Positions 1-7,924 of a stretch of DNA of 26,039 nt are shown in pieces. The DNA lies in assembly GCA_021324035.1 (NCBI GenBank), contig JAJPJU010000251.1, positions 1-26,039 of the forward strand, read 5' to 3'. The notes below the pieces were generated by a model. That model did not search any database. It worked only from the letters and a program-made list of their open reading frames with translations, and was not told the DNA's origin. Position 1 is the first letter of the stretch, and the number at the start of each line of letters is the position of its first letter. The DNA is from Spartobacteria bacterium (lineage in GTDB: Bacteria; Verrucomicrobiota; Verrucomicrobiia; Chthoniobacterales; UBA10450). Made by a program: the position numbers and the translations under genes.

Positions 1-1234
1 CTTCTTTCAAATCGTGATTTGGGTCGGTCAACGTGGCGTGAAATGCCGGACCCAGCCCGAACAGAATCCCACTGAAGACCGACAGGACAAGGGCCAGAGC
101 GATTAGTCGCCAATCGCCATGGATTTCATTGAGTCGCGGGACCTCTTGAGGCAGCAACGCGAGCAACGAGCCGCGGGCGAATCGCAAGACGAGGAGAGCT
201 GCCGCCGCGCCGGTCAAAGAGATGAGCACACTCTCGGTCAGGACCTGACGCACCAGTCGAGAACGGGAGGCTCCAAGCGCCTGACGAATCGCAAATTCGC
301 GCATTCGCGTCAACGAGCGTGCGATCAGGAGGGTGGCAACGTTCACGCACACGATGAGCAGAACGAAAGCTACCGCGGCCAGCAACACGATCAGCATTGG
401 GCGCACCTCGCCGGTAAGACTCGATTGCACAGGCTCAATTCGAAGCTCCCAGCGTGACTGGTTAGGATAGTCGTTTGGATAGCTCTGCTGTGATTGCCTA
501 ACGAACGCATCCAATCTTTGTTGCGCTTCTTTGATGGACAATCCGGGCTTGAGCCGTCCCATTGCGCCGGGAAGAATTCGGGAACTTCGAACCGGTGGGA
601 CCGGAAACGGCGCAGCAACGCATCCTGTGGCGATCCAAATTTCCACATCACCGCTAAGACCTTTACCGGGATGACGGAAATCGGGCGGCATCACCCCGAT
701 GATGGTGTAGCCATCCTCGTCCAAGCGAATTCTTTTGCCGATCACGTTTGGATCGCCGCCGAACTGTCGCTTCCACAATGCGTCACTGATCACGACGCCA
801 TCCAAAAAACCTGGGACCCAATCTGCTTGGGTGTATGCATGTCCCAATGCAGGTTTCGCCCGCAGCATGTCAAAATAACTCGGACTCGTGCCGAGCATCT
901 CGATGCGTTCCACCTGTTCGCCACCGGTTAGAGCGGTGGGGACTGGAAAGATAAAGCTAATCTGCTCAAAAATGTCCGAATGCTGGCGCAAATCTTCGAA
1001 TTCCGGCACAGACATGCCGACATTCCTGGCGCCGGCGCGATCGTCAAAAATTCGAACCAGTCGCTCCGGCTGAGGAAATGGCAGCGGCTGGAGAAGGACT
1101 GCCCGAACGAGGGTGAAGATGGCGATGTTGCCACCAATTCCGAGCGCCAAAGTCAGCACGCTAACGAGAAGAAAAGCCGGCGTCTTTACAAGTGTTCGCG
1201 CAGCATAACGCAAATCGGCGATGAGATTTTCCAT
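1..1234 (-). CDS. MacB/ADOP-type ABC transporter permease, 3' part missing (off left edge)
   Basis: About 411 residues are visible, open from an ATG at 1234 to the left edge of the window. It starts MENLIADLRYAARTL, followed by a first membrane segment (about residues 18-40). A long extracytoplasmic region then has the MacB periplasmic-core pattern, with motifs such as SDALWKRQFGGDPNVIGK and YTIIGVMPPDFR. A cluster of further membrane segments (about 285-310, 333-355, 375-395) belongs to the FtsX-like domain and includes MREFAIRQALGASRSRLVRQ, typical of this family. Known relatives export substrates or transmit force across the envelope together with a separate ATPase, and the ADOP subgroup has two such permease halves (about 800 residues). 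The ATPase and the second half are not in view, so the substrate is unknown. A good ribosome site (GGAGGA, 1241-1246) supports the start. It is divergent from the LysR gene. Confidence 0.88.
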   Translation of the reverse strand, partial: MENLIADLRYAARTLVKTPAFLLVSVLTLALGIGGNIAIFTLVRAVLLQPLPFPQPERLVRIFDDRAGARNVGMSVPEFEDLRQHSDIFEQISFIFPVPTALTGGEQVERIEMLGTSPSYFDMLRAKPALGHAYTQADWVPGFLDGVVISDALWKRQFGGDPNVIGKRIRLDEDGYTIIGVMPPDFRHPGKGLSGDVEIWIATGCVAAPFPVPPVRSSRILPGAMGRLKPGLSIKEAQQRLDAFVRQSQQSYPNDYPNQSRWELRIEPVQSSLTGEVRPMLIVLLAAVAFVLLIVCVNVATLLIARSLTRMREFAIRQALGASRSRLVRQVLTESVLISLTGAAAALLVLRFARGSLLALLPQEVPRLNEIHGDWRLIALALVLSVFSGILFGLGPAFHATLTDPNHDLKE

Positions 1235-1240
1235 AGTGCT

Positions 1241-1246
1241 TCCTCC
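1241..1246 (-). promoter_or_regulatory. Shine-Dalgarno site of the permease gene
   Basis: On the minus strand the bases GGAGGA lie 6 nt before the ATG at 1234. This is one of only two clear Shine-Dalgarno sites in the window and it fixes the start. Confidence 0.7.
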
Positions 1247-1299
1247 ACGAGCGTTGCCGATCTGTTTATGCCCAATCGAAAATTCCACAAATTCATTAT

Positions 1300-1312
1300 T
1301 ATCACGATGATA
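1300..1312. promoter_or_regulatory. candidate LysR operator (TATCA-CGA-TGATA)
   Basis: A perfect 5-bp inverted repeat with a 3-nt spacer lies in the AT-rich 153-bp region between the divergent permease and LysR genes. It directly abuts a TTGACT hexamer (1313-1318) that could be a -35 box for lysR. LysR regulators usually bind such interrupted palindromes next to their own gene. The -10 match 17 nt on is poor, so the promoter itself is not assigned. Confidence 0.3.
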
Positions 1313-1376
1313 TTGACTTCTACGCACGATTCTGCGATTCGTTGGGAAGAGGTTTTAAGATTACTGGATTACTTTT

Positions 1377-1382
1377 AGGAGG
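1377..1382 (+). promoter_or_regulatory. Shine-Dalgarno site (AGGAGG) of the LysR gene
   Basis: A perfect AGGAGG sits 5 nt before the TTG at 1388. It decides in favour of this rare TTG start, which also gives the usual LysR N-terminus with the helix-turn-helix beginning within the first few residues. Confidence 0.75.
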
Positions 1383-1387
1383 TTCCC

Positions 1388-2335
1388 TTGCTCGATGATT
1401 TGCGCGCCCTCGTAGAATTTGCGCAGGCCGGGTCCATAGCCCGTGCTGCCGATCGTCTATTCCGGACGCCCTCAGCGATTACCCGGCAAGTGCAAAGGCT
1501 GGAGGCTGTATTGGGTGCCGAGTTGCTCGACCGTTCGGTAAAGCCGCCGCGTCTGAACTCGCTTGGCTCCAGGGTACTCGAACAAGCGCGAGATCTGTTG
1601 CAGCGGACGGAGGCGCTGAAATCTATTGCGTCGCGCGACGCTGAACCTCACGGCCTCTTGCGCATCGGGATCTCGTATACTCTGGCCGAGGGGACGCTTA
1701 TCGAACCTATTCGGGCGCTGACTGAGAAATACCCCAAGGTCCGAGTGCAGCTGTCGAGCGAACAATTAATTCAGCGGCTGCTCGCGGGTGAACTCGACGT
1801 TGCTGCCGTGCCTTTGCCCGAAGGTAAAACCGCGCCTCCACCGCTCCTGACGAATATCATCGCTAGCGACCGCATGGAGATCGTTCAAGGCGCCGCAGGT
1901 AACGTTCGCGGTGATTGGAAAAGTCTGGGCCGAGCGCCCTGGGTGCTCAATCCGCCCGGGTGCTTTCTTCGGGCGAGCCTCATAAATCAGATGGAGCGTG
2001 CCGGCTTCACCCCAATGATTGCGGCTGAAGTCAACAACATCCAAATGCAGCTGGCGTTCGTTCAGTCCGGTTATGGTGTCGGGCTGCTACCCGCTCGCTT
2101 TATTGCCAGGAATCGTTCCATCGATCGCGTGAAAATATTGCGTCCCCCATCGTTTGACCTGTACCGATCCGTCGCGATAGTCCGGGTTGGGCAACTCGGC
2201 GCCTTGGGGAAAGCCGTCGAACTGTTGGCACACGGGTTTCGGCAATTGTTTGAGGCTGCCGACACCAAGAAGCCCGTGACGAGGCACCGAAGAGGTGTGC
2301 CCGCGAATCGGCGGGCGGCGCGACCGCCCAAGTAA
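1388..2335 (+). CDS. LysR-family transcriptional regulator
   Basis: The protein has 315 residues, the normal LysR length (about 300). The N-terminal winged helix-turn-helix covers about residues 1-60 (LRALVEFAQAGSIARAADRL, then ITRQVQRLEAVLGAELLDR). A linker helix follows, then a periplasmic-binding-protein-like effector domain from about residue 90 (LLRIGISYTLAEGTLIEPI) to about 290. The last 25 or so residues are basic and low in complexity (KKPVTRHRRGVPANRRAARPPK-like). Start is TTG with a perfect AGGAGG upstream. It is transcribed away from the partial permease gene, so it probably regulates that transporter and itself. The inducer cannot be read from the sequence. Confidence 0.92.
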   Translation: MLDDLRALVEFAQAGSIARAADRLFRTPSAITRQVQRLEAVLGAELLDRSVKPPRLNSLGSRVLEQARDLLQRTEALKSIASRDAEPHGLLRIGISYTLAEGTLIEPIRALTEKYPKVRVQLSSEQLIQRLLAGELDVAAVPLPEGKTAPPPLLTNIIASDRMEIVQGAAGNVRGDWKSLGRAPWVLNPPGCFLRASLINQMERAGFTPMIAAEVNNIQMQLAFVQSGYGVGLLPARFIARNRSIDRVKILRPPSFDLYRSVAIVRVGQLGALGKAVELLAHGFRQLFEAADTKKPVTRHRRGVPANRRAARPPK

Positions 2336-2362
2336 TCCCCTGACATCGCCGATCCTGAGTTT

Positions 2363-2435
2363 GCACCGTTAGCTCAGCTGGTAGAGCAAGTGACTCTTAA
2401 TCACTGGGTCGCAGGTTCGATCCCTGCACGGTGCA
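2363..2435 (+). tRNA. tRNA-Lys (anticodon CUU)
   Basis: A full cloverleaf is visible. Acceptor stem GCACCGT (2363-2369) pairs with ACGGTGC (2428-2434). D stem is GCTC/GAGC. Anticodon stem AGTGA (2389-2393) pairs with TCACT (2401-2405) around loop CTCTTAA, giving anticodon CTT at 2396-2398. The variable loop is 5 nt. T arm is GCAGG-TTCGATC-CCTGC (2411-2427) and the discriminator is A at 2435. The 3' CCA is not encoded, so it must be added by tRNA nucleotidyltransferase. The gene ends only 23 bases from the convergent SUMF1-domain gene. Confidence 0.96.
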
Positions 2436-2458
2436 CAATCTTCGCGAACTGAATTCGT

Positions 2459-4060
2459 TTAGTCGCATTCGCAAACAATGCGAAAGCCCAGGTCGTTACA
2501 CGAAAAGCTGGGCACGTTCGATCCACGCACCGTCGTCCGCAGGCTGCTGAAGCGCGATTTCCAGCTCCCGCCGCGATGAACCCGCTTGGCGCCGATCGTC
2601 GGCCCTCGCGGATTAATTTTGGGACCCGGACGGTACGGTTCGTAATAGTCGAGGCACCATTCCCAGACGTTGCCGGCCATGTCTTCGATTCCAAACGGAC
2701 TCGCACCCAGCGGAAACGAGCCAACTGGAGAACTCTCAGCGTAACCGCAATCAATTTCGTGATCGCTCCAGGCGAAGACGGTGTTTTTGTCGGCAAAGTT
2801 CGCAAGATCGCCCCGCCCTTCCTGATTGCCCCAGGGAAACTTTCGGCCGTCGTGACCTTTTGCGGCATATTCCCATTCCGCTTCGGTCGCGAGCCGGTAT
2901 TTGCGCCGTTCGCGCGTGCTTAACCAGTTGCAAAACTTGATCGCGTCCAAACTGCCAACGTAGACAACCGGATGCCGGTCCCCCGCTCCGGCGGCGCGTT
3001 TACAGGCGTGGCCGCGCTCGAATTGCTCGTACTCCGCATTCGTAATCAGATAGCGCGAGATATAAAAACGACTGACCGTCACATGCGCGGTTGGGTATTC
3101 ATTGGGGGACGCATCTTCGTCATTGCTGCCCATGATGAATTCGCCCGATGGAATAAAAATCATCATTCCCCCAAGCGAGTTCGAGAAGTTGGAATAGCGG
3201 GCGCGCTCCAGATCAGCGTTGTACTCGAACTTCGCGGCCGCCGGTTTATCCTGAACCGGCGTTGAAGCCGGCGCTGCCGATTTCACTTCAATCTTCGGCG
3301 TCGAAATCGAAGACGCTTGGAGTTCTTTTTCGTCTGCTTCTTCCAAAAAAAGATCCACCAAGTCTTCCGCCTCGCCTGGATCGAGACCAAGATTCTCGGC
3401 CATGTCGATGAAAGTATCGCGTTGATCGTCGCTCATACTCATGCTGTCGAGATTGCTCAGGCGAAGCATGCGCAAAAATTCATCCTGGGGATTTGCAGAA
3501 GCAGGTTTCGCCGGAAGTTCTGAAAGATTTTCCGAAGGCGATGGAGCGACAGTGCGTTTTGCACCCGTTTCCTGCAAGGCATCTTCGATCAAGGCAGCGA
3601 TTACAGGTTCGCTCAACGCGCGCTCGGTTCCGAATCGCACCAGATTTTTTTCTTCCTCCGCGCTGAGGATTCCCCCGGTGAGGACAAACTCCAGATACTT
3701 TCGAAGCTCGGCCATCGCGGCTTCATGTTGCTGTGCAGCGAGTTGTTCATCCAGCGCTTTGCGGCGGTCTGGGTCGAGCAGTTCGAGGCGCGCTTCAGTC
3801 AAGAATCGCGACGATTCTTCCAAACCCGACCAGAGCATCTGGGCGAGCGGGTTACTTGGCTGATTCTTCAGCGGCAACTTCTTTTGCCACCAGCGCATGA
3901 GTTCACGGCAATGCTCTTCGATCAGTTCGTTGCTCGGATTGGCGTAAGGATCAAGGCAAAGCCGTTCGTAAAAATTTTCGGAGCGGAAATTATTCCATCC
4001 CTGCCACTTTCGCGGGTCGTCAGGCAGCGGAAGAGGAAAGCTGATGTCGCACTTCGTCAT
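2459..4060 (-). CDS. SUMF1 (FGE-sulfatase fold) domain protein with a J-like N-terminus
   Basis: The protein has 533 residues. About residues 28-108 resemble a J-domain in outline: NFYERLCLDP at the start, a helix with ELIEEHCRELMRWWQKK, and a closing helix LELLDPDRRKALDEQL. The HPD tripeptide is absent. Two short helical units follow (about 128-165, starting ILSAEEEKNLVRFG; about 205-245, starting MSMSDDQRDTFIDMAENLGL), then a Pro/Ala linker. A SUMF1/FGE-type domain fills about 298-533 (GEFIMGSNDEDASPNEYP, RLATEAEWEYAAKG, PFGIEDMAGNVWEW, RVHRGGSW, GFRIV). The copper-binding cysteine pair of true formylglycine-generating enzymes, expected just after GGS, is missing. Its ATG lies 3 nt after the hsp70 stop, so the two are almost certainly cotranscribed. 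I infer a co-chaperone or client-binding role; sulfatase maturation is unlikely. Confidence 0.85.
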   Translation of the reverse strand: MTKCDISFPLPLPDDPRKWQGWNNFRSENFYERLCLDPYANPSNELIEEHCRELMRWWQKKLPLKNQPSNPLAQMLWSGLEESSRFLTEARLELLDPDRRKALDEQLAAQQHEAAMAELRKYLEFVLTGGILSAEEEKNLVRFGTERALSEPVIAALIEDALQETGAKRTVAPSPSENLSELPAKPASANPQDEFLRMLRLSNLDSMSMSDDQRDTFIDMAENLGLDPGEAEDLVDLFLEEADEKELQASSISTPKIEVKSAAPASTPVQDKPAAAKFEYNADLERARYSNFSNSLGGMMIFIPSGEFIMGSNDEDASPNEYPTAHVTVSRFYISRYLITNAEYEQFERGHACKRAAGAGDRHPVVYVGSLDAIKFCNWLSTRERRKYRLATEAEWEYAAKGHDGRKFPWGNQEGRGDLANFADKNTVFAWSDHEIDCGYAESSPVGSFPLGASPFGIEDMAGNVWEWCLDYYEPYRPGPKINPRGPTIGAKRVHRGGSWKSRFSSLRTTVRGSNVPSFSCNDLGFRIVCECD

Positions 4061-4063
4061 CGG

Positions 4064-5626
4064 CTAACTGACGTTAAGCTCGCCCAAACTCGAGGCTGCA
4101 GTGCCGATATCTTTGGGATCCAGGCCCGTGTTACGGTCAATCGTGACTTGCGCGTTGTTGCCGGCGGCTTCCACCTGAACTTCCAGCACCTGATTGGCGT
4201 TGTATTGATAAGTCAGCCTGACCGGTGAGCCTTTGGGCAGATAGGGCGGCAATTGGATATCGCAAACACCGAGCGGGGTGCATTCGGCCGGAATCGAGCT
4301 CTCGCCTTCGACAACTTTCACCACCGCGCGCTCCATGTTCGCGTCAGCAGTGCCGAATGAATTCTTAATGACTGCCGGAATCGGCGTCATTTTCTTGATC
4401 ATGGGAAAGACGTATTCGTGAAGATGTTTTTCATCCCAAAGAACAACTCCAAGGGTGTGAGACGTGATGTCGGTCACTTCGATCAAGCTGCCGTCCAATC
4501 CCGAAAACTGCTGACGAACGACGTCACTGAATATTTTCTCACCCGAAACATCTTCTTCATTCAACATCGACAGCACACCCTGAATCGCAGCGCCGCGAGC
4601 GACGACTTCGTCCGGATTGAGCTGGTCGACCAGGGGCACGGCGGCGAAGCTCGACATCATCGAACGAATCATGGGCATGCGGGTCATGCCGCCGGCCAAA
4701 AGAACTTTATCGACCTGGTCCCATTTTAACTTCGCTTCCTGCATCACCATTTCGCAGATGGTTTTGCATTTTTCGACGAGGTGCCGGGTTCGTTGCTCAA
4801 ATTCCTTGCGGGTCAGCGTCAACTTCACGCTCTTGCCGCCGTGATGGTAAACAATCGTAGTACTGTTGCGACTGGAGAGCTGGACCTTGGCGGAAAGCGC
4901 GCGGTTATGCAGATCCTGATAACTGTGCAGGTCGAGTAACGGATTCTCGCCGTGCAACCGATCAAACTCTTCCGCAATCATGTTGACGATCACATCGTCC
5001 CAGTCTTTTCCGCCGAGACGATGGTCACCGTTGGTGGCGAGCATTTCGATTTTGTGATCGACAATCCGCATGATTGTGACGTCAAACGTGCCTCCGCCGA
5101 GGTCGAAAACGAAAACGGTTTGGTTTTCGTCGAGTTTATCGAGACCGTAGGCAAGTGCGGCGGCGGTGGGTTCGTTGACGATTTGAAGAACGTTTAAGCC
5201 GGCGAGCCGACCCGCGGTGATGGTAGCAGTGCGTTCGGCGTCATTGAAATACGCCGGAACGGTGATGACCGCATCCGTGACCTTTTGTTCCAAGTATTTT
5301 TCGGCGTCGGCTTTAAGTTTCCGGATGATCAAGGCTGACAGTTCCTCGGGCGAATAAACTTTCCCGTTGAACTCTCGGTGAAACTGCTCCTTTGGCTTTC
5401 CCATCTCCCGCTTGACGAAATCGACGATCTTTTCCGGATCGGCGACGGCATTGTTCTTGGCCACAGTGCCAACGATCACATTGGTTCCATCGAAGAAAAT
5501 GACCGAAGGAGTAATCCGTTCGGTCTCGGCGTTCGGGATGATTTGCGGTTTCCCGTAATTATCGATGTGGGCCATGGCCGAATACGTGGTGCCGAGATCA
5601 ATTCCAACTACTTTGCGTGCGCTCAT
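4064..5626 (-). CDS. short Hsp70-family (DnaK-like) chaperone without lid
   Basis: The protein has 520 residues against about 640 in DnaK. The ATPase domain is intact: VVGIDLGTTYSAMAH (phosphate 1), FVKREMG (catalytic Lys region), NEPTAAALAYG, VFDLGGGTFDVTI (phosphate 2), LLAGGMTRMPMI (adenosine motif) and NPDEVVARGAAIQG. A beta-type substrate-binding domain follows from about residue 390 (DITSHTLGVVLW ... ERAVVKVVEGES). The chain then stops at about the end of that subdomain, so the alpha-helical lid and acidic tail are missing. The interdomain linker also differs from DnaK (no VLLLDVTPL). It lies 115 bp after grpE and 3 nt before the SUMF1/J-like gene. It is probably a specialised paralogue of the housekeeping DnaK, which is not in this window. 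Confidence 0.93.
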   Translation of the reverse strand: MSARKVVGIDLGTTYSAMAHIDNYGKPQIIPNAETERITPSVIFFDGTNVIVGTVAKNNAVADPEKIVDFVKREMGKPKEQFHREFNGKVYSPEELSALIIRKLKADAEKYLEQKVTDAVITVPAYFNDAERTATITAGRLAGLNVLQIVNEPTAAALAYGLDKLDENQTVFVFDLGGGTFDVTIMRIVDHKIEMLATNGDHRLGGKDWDDVIVNMIAEEFDRLHGENPLLDLHSYQDLHNRALSAKVQLSSRNSTTIVYHHGGKSVKLTLTRKEFEQRTRHLVEKCKTICEMVMQEAKLKWDQVDKVLLAGGMTRMPMIRSMMSSFAAVPLVDQLNPDEVVARGAAIQGVLSMLNEEDVSGEKIFSDVVRQQFSGLDGSLIEVTDITSHTLGVVLWDEKHLHEYVFPMIKKMTPIPAVIKNSFGTADANMERAVVKVVEGESSIPAECTPLGVCDIQLPPYLPKGSPVRLTYQYNANQVLEVQVEAAGNNAQVTIDRNTGLDPKDIGTAASSLGELNVS

Positions 5627-5741
5627 GACAAAATTGGCAAATGCCTTGGGTTAGACGGCCTTCGCTAGTGCAGTTTTCGTGCCCTCGAATGGGCCGAATT
5701 TTCCGCGAAGTTACGACTATTTCGGCGAGCGTTTAGGCTAC

Positions 5742-6398
5742 TCAACCGAAGCGCTTTGCGATCACTTCCTCGGGGCGGATTAACTTGCCCCGCCAGACGA
5801 ATCCGCGCTTCACCCGCATGACGATGGTTCCGTCTTCCTCGGGAAAGTCGGCAGGCTCGAAGCTGATCACCCGATGAAAAGCCCGATCGAACCGTTCCCG
5901 CGGCTCGATTTCCCGGACATCAAACCGGTGCAGAATCTCCAACAAAGAATGGATAGCGTTCTCCAGGTTGTCTCGCCATTGCGAAACGCGGCCGCGCTTG
6001 GCCTTTTCCTGAGCGGCGGTCGACAGCTGCTCGCACAATCCATTGAGATGATCGTAGAGATAAACCAGATCGTGGATAAACGGCTTCTGGAGGGACTCGT
6101 GAAGAAAATTATCGCGATATTTGAGCAACTCCGCGTGCAGCGAATCGAACAACTGCTGATTGACGCTTTCGGTGTTCCGGATCGATGCCAACTGTTTATC
6201 AATCTCACCGGAAAATTTTTCGAACTGGCCGAGCAGCGATTTTTCCATCGCTTGAATTCTCTCAGTCAGACTGATTTTGTCGGCCGCTGGAAGCGCGTCG
6301 ACGATCATCGGTGACATCGGCAGCGTTTTCTCGGCTTCAGCGCTGAGCTGCTGCATCGCAACCGTAAATTCTTCTTCAGGCTGAATTGCTTTGCTCAC
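5742..6398 (-). CDS. grpE: GrpE-like nucleotide exchange factor
   Basis: The protein has 218 residues. A long charged helical region (about 40-150) is followed by a small C-terminal beta domain with GTIVMRVKRGFVWRGKLIRP and EEVIAKRFG, matching the conserved end of GrpE. GrpE releases ADP from Hsp70, and the partner here is the next gene. The start is GTG and overlaps the stop of cobA-hemD by 4 bases (GTGA, 6395-6398), so it is probably translationally coupled to the heme gene upstream. The N-terminal 40 residues and the helical part are divergent from housekeeping GrpE, so a dedicated paralogue is more likely than the cell's only GrpE. Confidence 0.85.
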   Translation of the reverse strand: MSKAIQPEEEFTVAMQQLSAEAEKTLPMSPMIVDALPAADKISLTERIQAMEKSLLGQFEKFSGEIDKQLASIRNTESVNQQLFDSLHAELLKYRDNFLHESLQKPFIHDLVYLYDHLNGLCEQLSTAAQEKAKRGRVSQWRDNLENAIHSLLEILHRFDVREIEPRERFDRAFHRVISFEPADFPEEDGTIVMRVKRGFVWRGKLIRPEEVIAKRFG

Positions 6399-7924
6399 TT
6401 GGTTTTTTCTGCGCCAAAAAACTTGCGAATTGCCTCAACCAATCCCGCGATGTCGTGCTGGCGCGCTTCGATATCAACTTTCAGACCGTTATCGCGGGCG
6501 GTTTTCGATGTAATCGGGCCGATGCTGGCAATTTGCATTCCCTTTGGCCATGGCAACCCCAGCGCGAGAAAATTCTCAACCGTCGAAGAGCTGGTGAACG
6601 TGATCAAATCGGCCCCCTCGTCCAAGAAACGTTGGCGCGCGCCGGTAGGATCGCGCGTTTCCGGAACCGTCCGATATGCAAATGCTTCATCGACAATCGC
6701 TCCCAGCTTCGAGAGTTCCCTCGGTAGCACGTCCCGCGCCGTTTCGGCACGGGCCAGGAGGATTCGCAGGTTTTCCACCGCGCCCTGCTTCTGAAATTCA
6801 CGAACAACACCTTCCGCCACGAATTCTTCGGGCTGAAGATCCACATGTAGGTGAAGATCGCGCACTCGTTTGGCCGTTGCAGGTCCAATGGCAGCGATCT
6901 TCGCGCCGCCGATCTCGCGCGCGTCATCGTAGAGTTTGAAAAACATTTCGAAGAATGCTTCGACGCCGTTCGGACTGGTAAAAATGATCCAGTCATACGA
7001 GTGCGCGTCCTGGACGAGTTCGCCGAATTCGCGGAGATTCGTCGGCGGTTCAATCCTAATTGTTGGCATTTCCATGACGTCGGCGCCGAGTGATCGAAGT
7101 TCGCTGGTCAGCGCGCCGGCTTGCTTCCGTGTTCGAGTAACTACAATTCGTTTACCCAAAAGCGGACGCTGTTCGAACCAGTTCAGGTCTTTGCGCAAGG
7201 CCACAACATCTCCGAACACGGCCACCGCCGGCGGTTCAAATCCGGATTCAATCACCCGCTGCGCGATATTTTCGAGCGTGCCGGTCAGCGTTTTCTGACG
7301 GCCCGTCGTCGCCCATCGGACCAGCGCGACCGGGAGATCGCGCCGCGCGCCTTTGTCGAGCATTTCCCGGGTGATCTGAGCAATTCGCTCAACCCCCATG
7401 AGCATCACCTGGGTGCCGCCTAGCTTCGCCAATGCGGAATAATCGATCGCGCTCTCTAATTTAGACGGGTCCTCGTGGCCGGTAAAAAATGTAACATGCG
7501 AATTTTCGGCACGGTGCGTAACCGGAACCCCGGCGTAGGCCGGTCCGGCGATCGCCGACGTAATTCCCGGAACTACTTCAAAGGCGATTCCTTCCTCAGC
7601 GATTGCTTTCGCCTCCTCCGCGCCGCGGCCGAAAACAAATGGGTCTCCGCCTTTCAGACGCACGACCTTTTTCCCCTCGCGCGCTTTTTCGACGATCAAT
7701 TTGTTGATCTCGTCCTGAGCGAGCGTGTGCGCGGCCGCTTTTTTTCCGGCATAAATAATTTCGGCGCCCTCTCCCGCCCATCCGAGCATTTCAGGATTTG
7801 CCAAATGGTCGTAAACAATGACATCGGCCGATTCGATGCATTCCTTTGCCCGCAACGTCACCAATCCGAGATCGCCGGGCCCGGCACCGACCAGATAAAC
7901 TTTTCCGCTCGCTGTTTTAGCCAT
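6395..7924 (-). CDS. cobA-hemD: uroporphyrinogen-III C-methyltransferase / uroporphyrinogen-III synthase fusion (CobA-HemD)
   Basis: The protein has 509 residues from the ATG at 7924. The N-terminal half (about 1-245) is SUMT: VYLVGAGPGDLGLVTLRA, VVRLKGGDPFVFGRGAEEA and VVPGITSAIAGPAYAGVPVTHR are the SAM- and substrate-binding motifs. The C-terminal half (about 255-509) is HemD (GKRIVVTRTRKQAGALTSEL, DWIIFTSPNGVEAFF, ITFTSSSTVENF). HemD closes hydroxymethylbilane to uroporphyrinogen III; SUMT methylates that toward precorrin-2, so the fusion feeds siroheme and corrinoids as well as heme. An upstream in-frame start would add 31 residues of no recognisable family, so ATG 7924 is preferred; it overlaps the hemC end by 8 bases. 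The 3' end overlaps grpE by 4 bases. Confidence 0.95.
   Translation of the reverse strand: MAKTASGKVYLVGAGPGDLGLVTLRAKECIESADVIVYDHLANPEMLGWAGEGAEIIYAGKKAAAHTLAQDEINKLIVEKAREGKKVVRLKGGDPFVFGRGAEEAKAIAEEGIAFEVVPGITSAIAGPAYAGVPVTHRAENSHVTFFTGHEDPSKLESAIDYSALAKLGGTQVMLMGVERIAQITREMLDKGARRDLPVALVRWATTGRQKTLTGTLENIAQRVIESGFEPPAVAVFGDVVALRKDLNWFEQRPLLGKRIVVTRTRKQAGALTSELRSLGADVMEMPTIRIEPPTNLREFGELVQDAHSYDWIIFTSPNGVEAFFEMFFKLYDDAREIGGAKIAAIGPATAKRVRDLHLHVDLQPEEFVAEGVVREFQKQGAVENLRILLARAETARDVLPRELSKLGAIVDEAFAYRTVPETRDPTGARQRFLDEGADLITFTSSSTVENFLALGLPWPKGMQIASIGPITSKTARDNGLKVDIEARQHDIAGLVEAIRKFFGAEKTK

Noticed and set aside
494..931. Plus-strand open frame of 145 codons in the left region
   Set aside because: It lies antisense to the well-supported permease gene, has no family features and no ribosome site.
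2459..4060. Annotation as a formylglycine-generating enzyme
   Set aside because: The catalytic cysteine pair is absent, no sulfatase gene is nearby, and the context is a chaperone operon.
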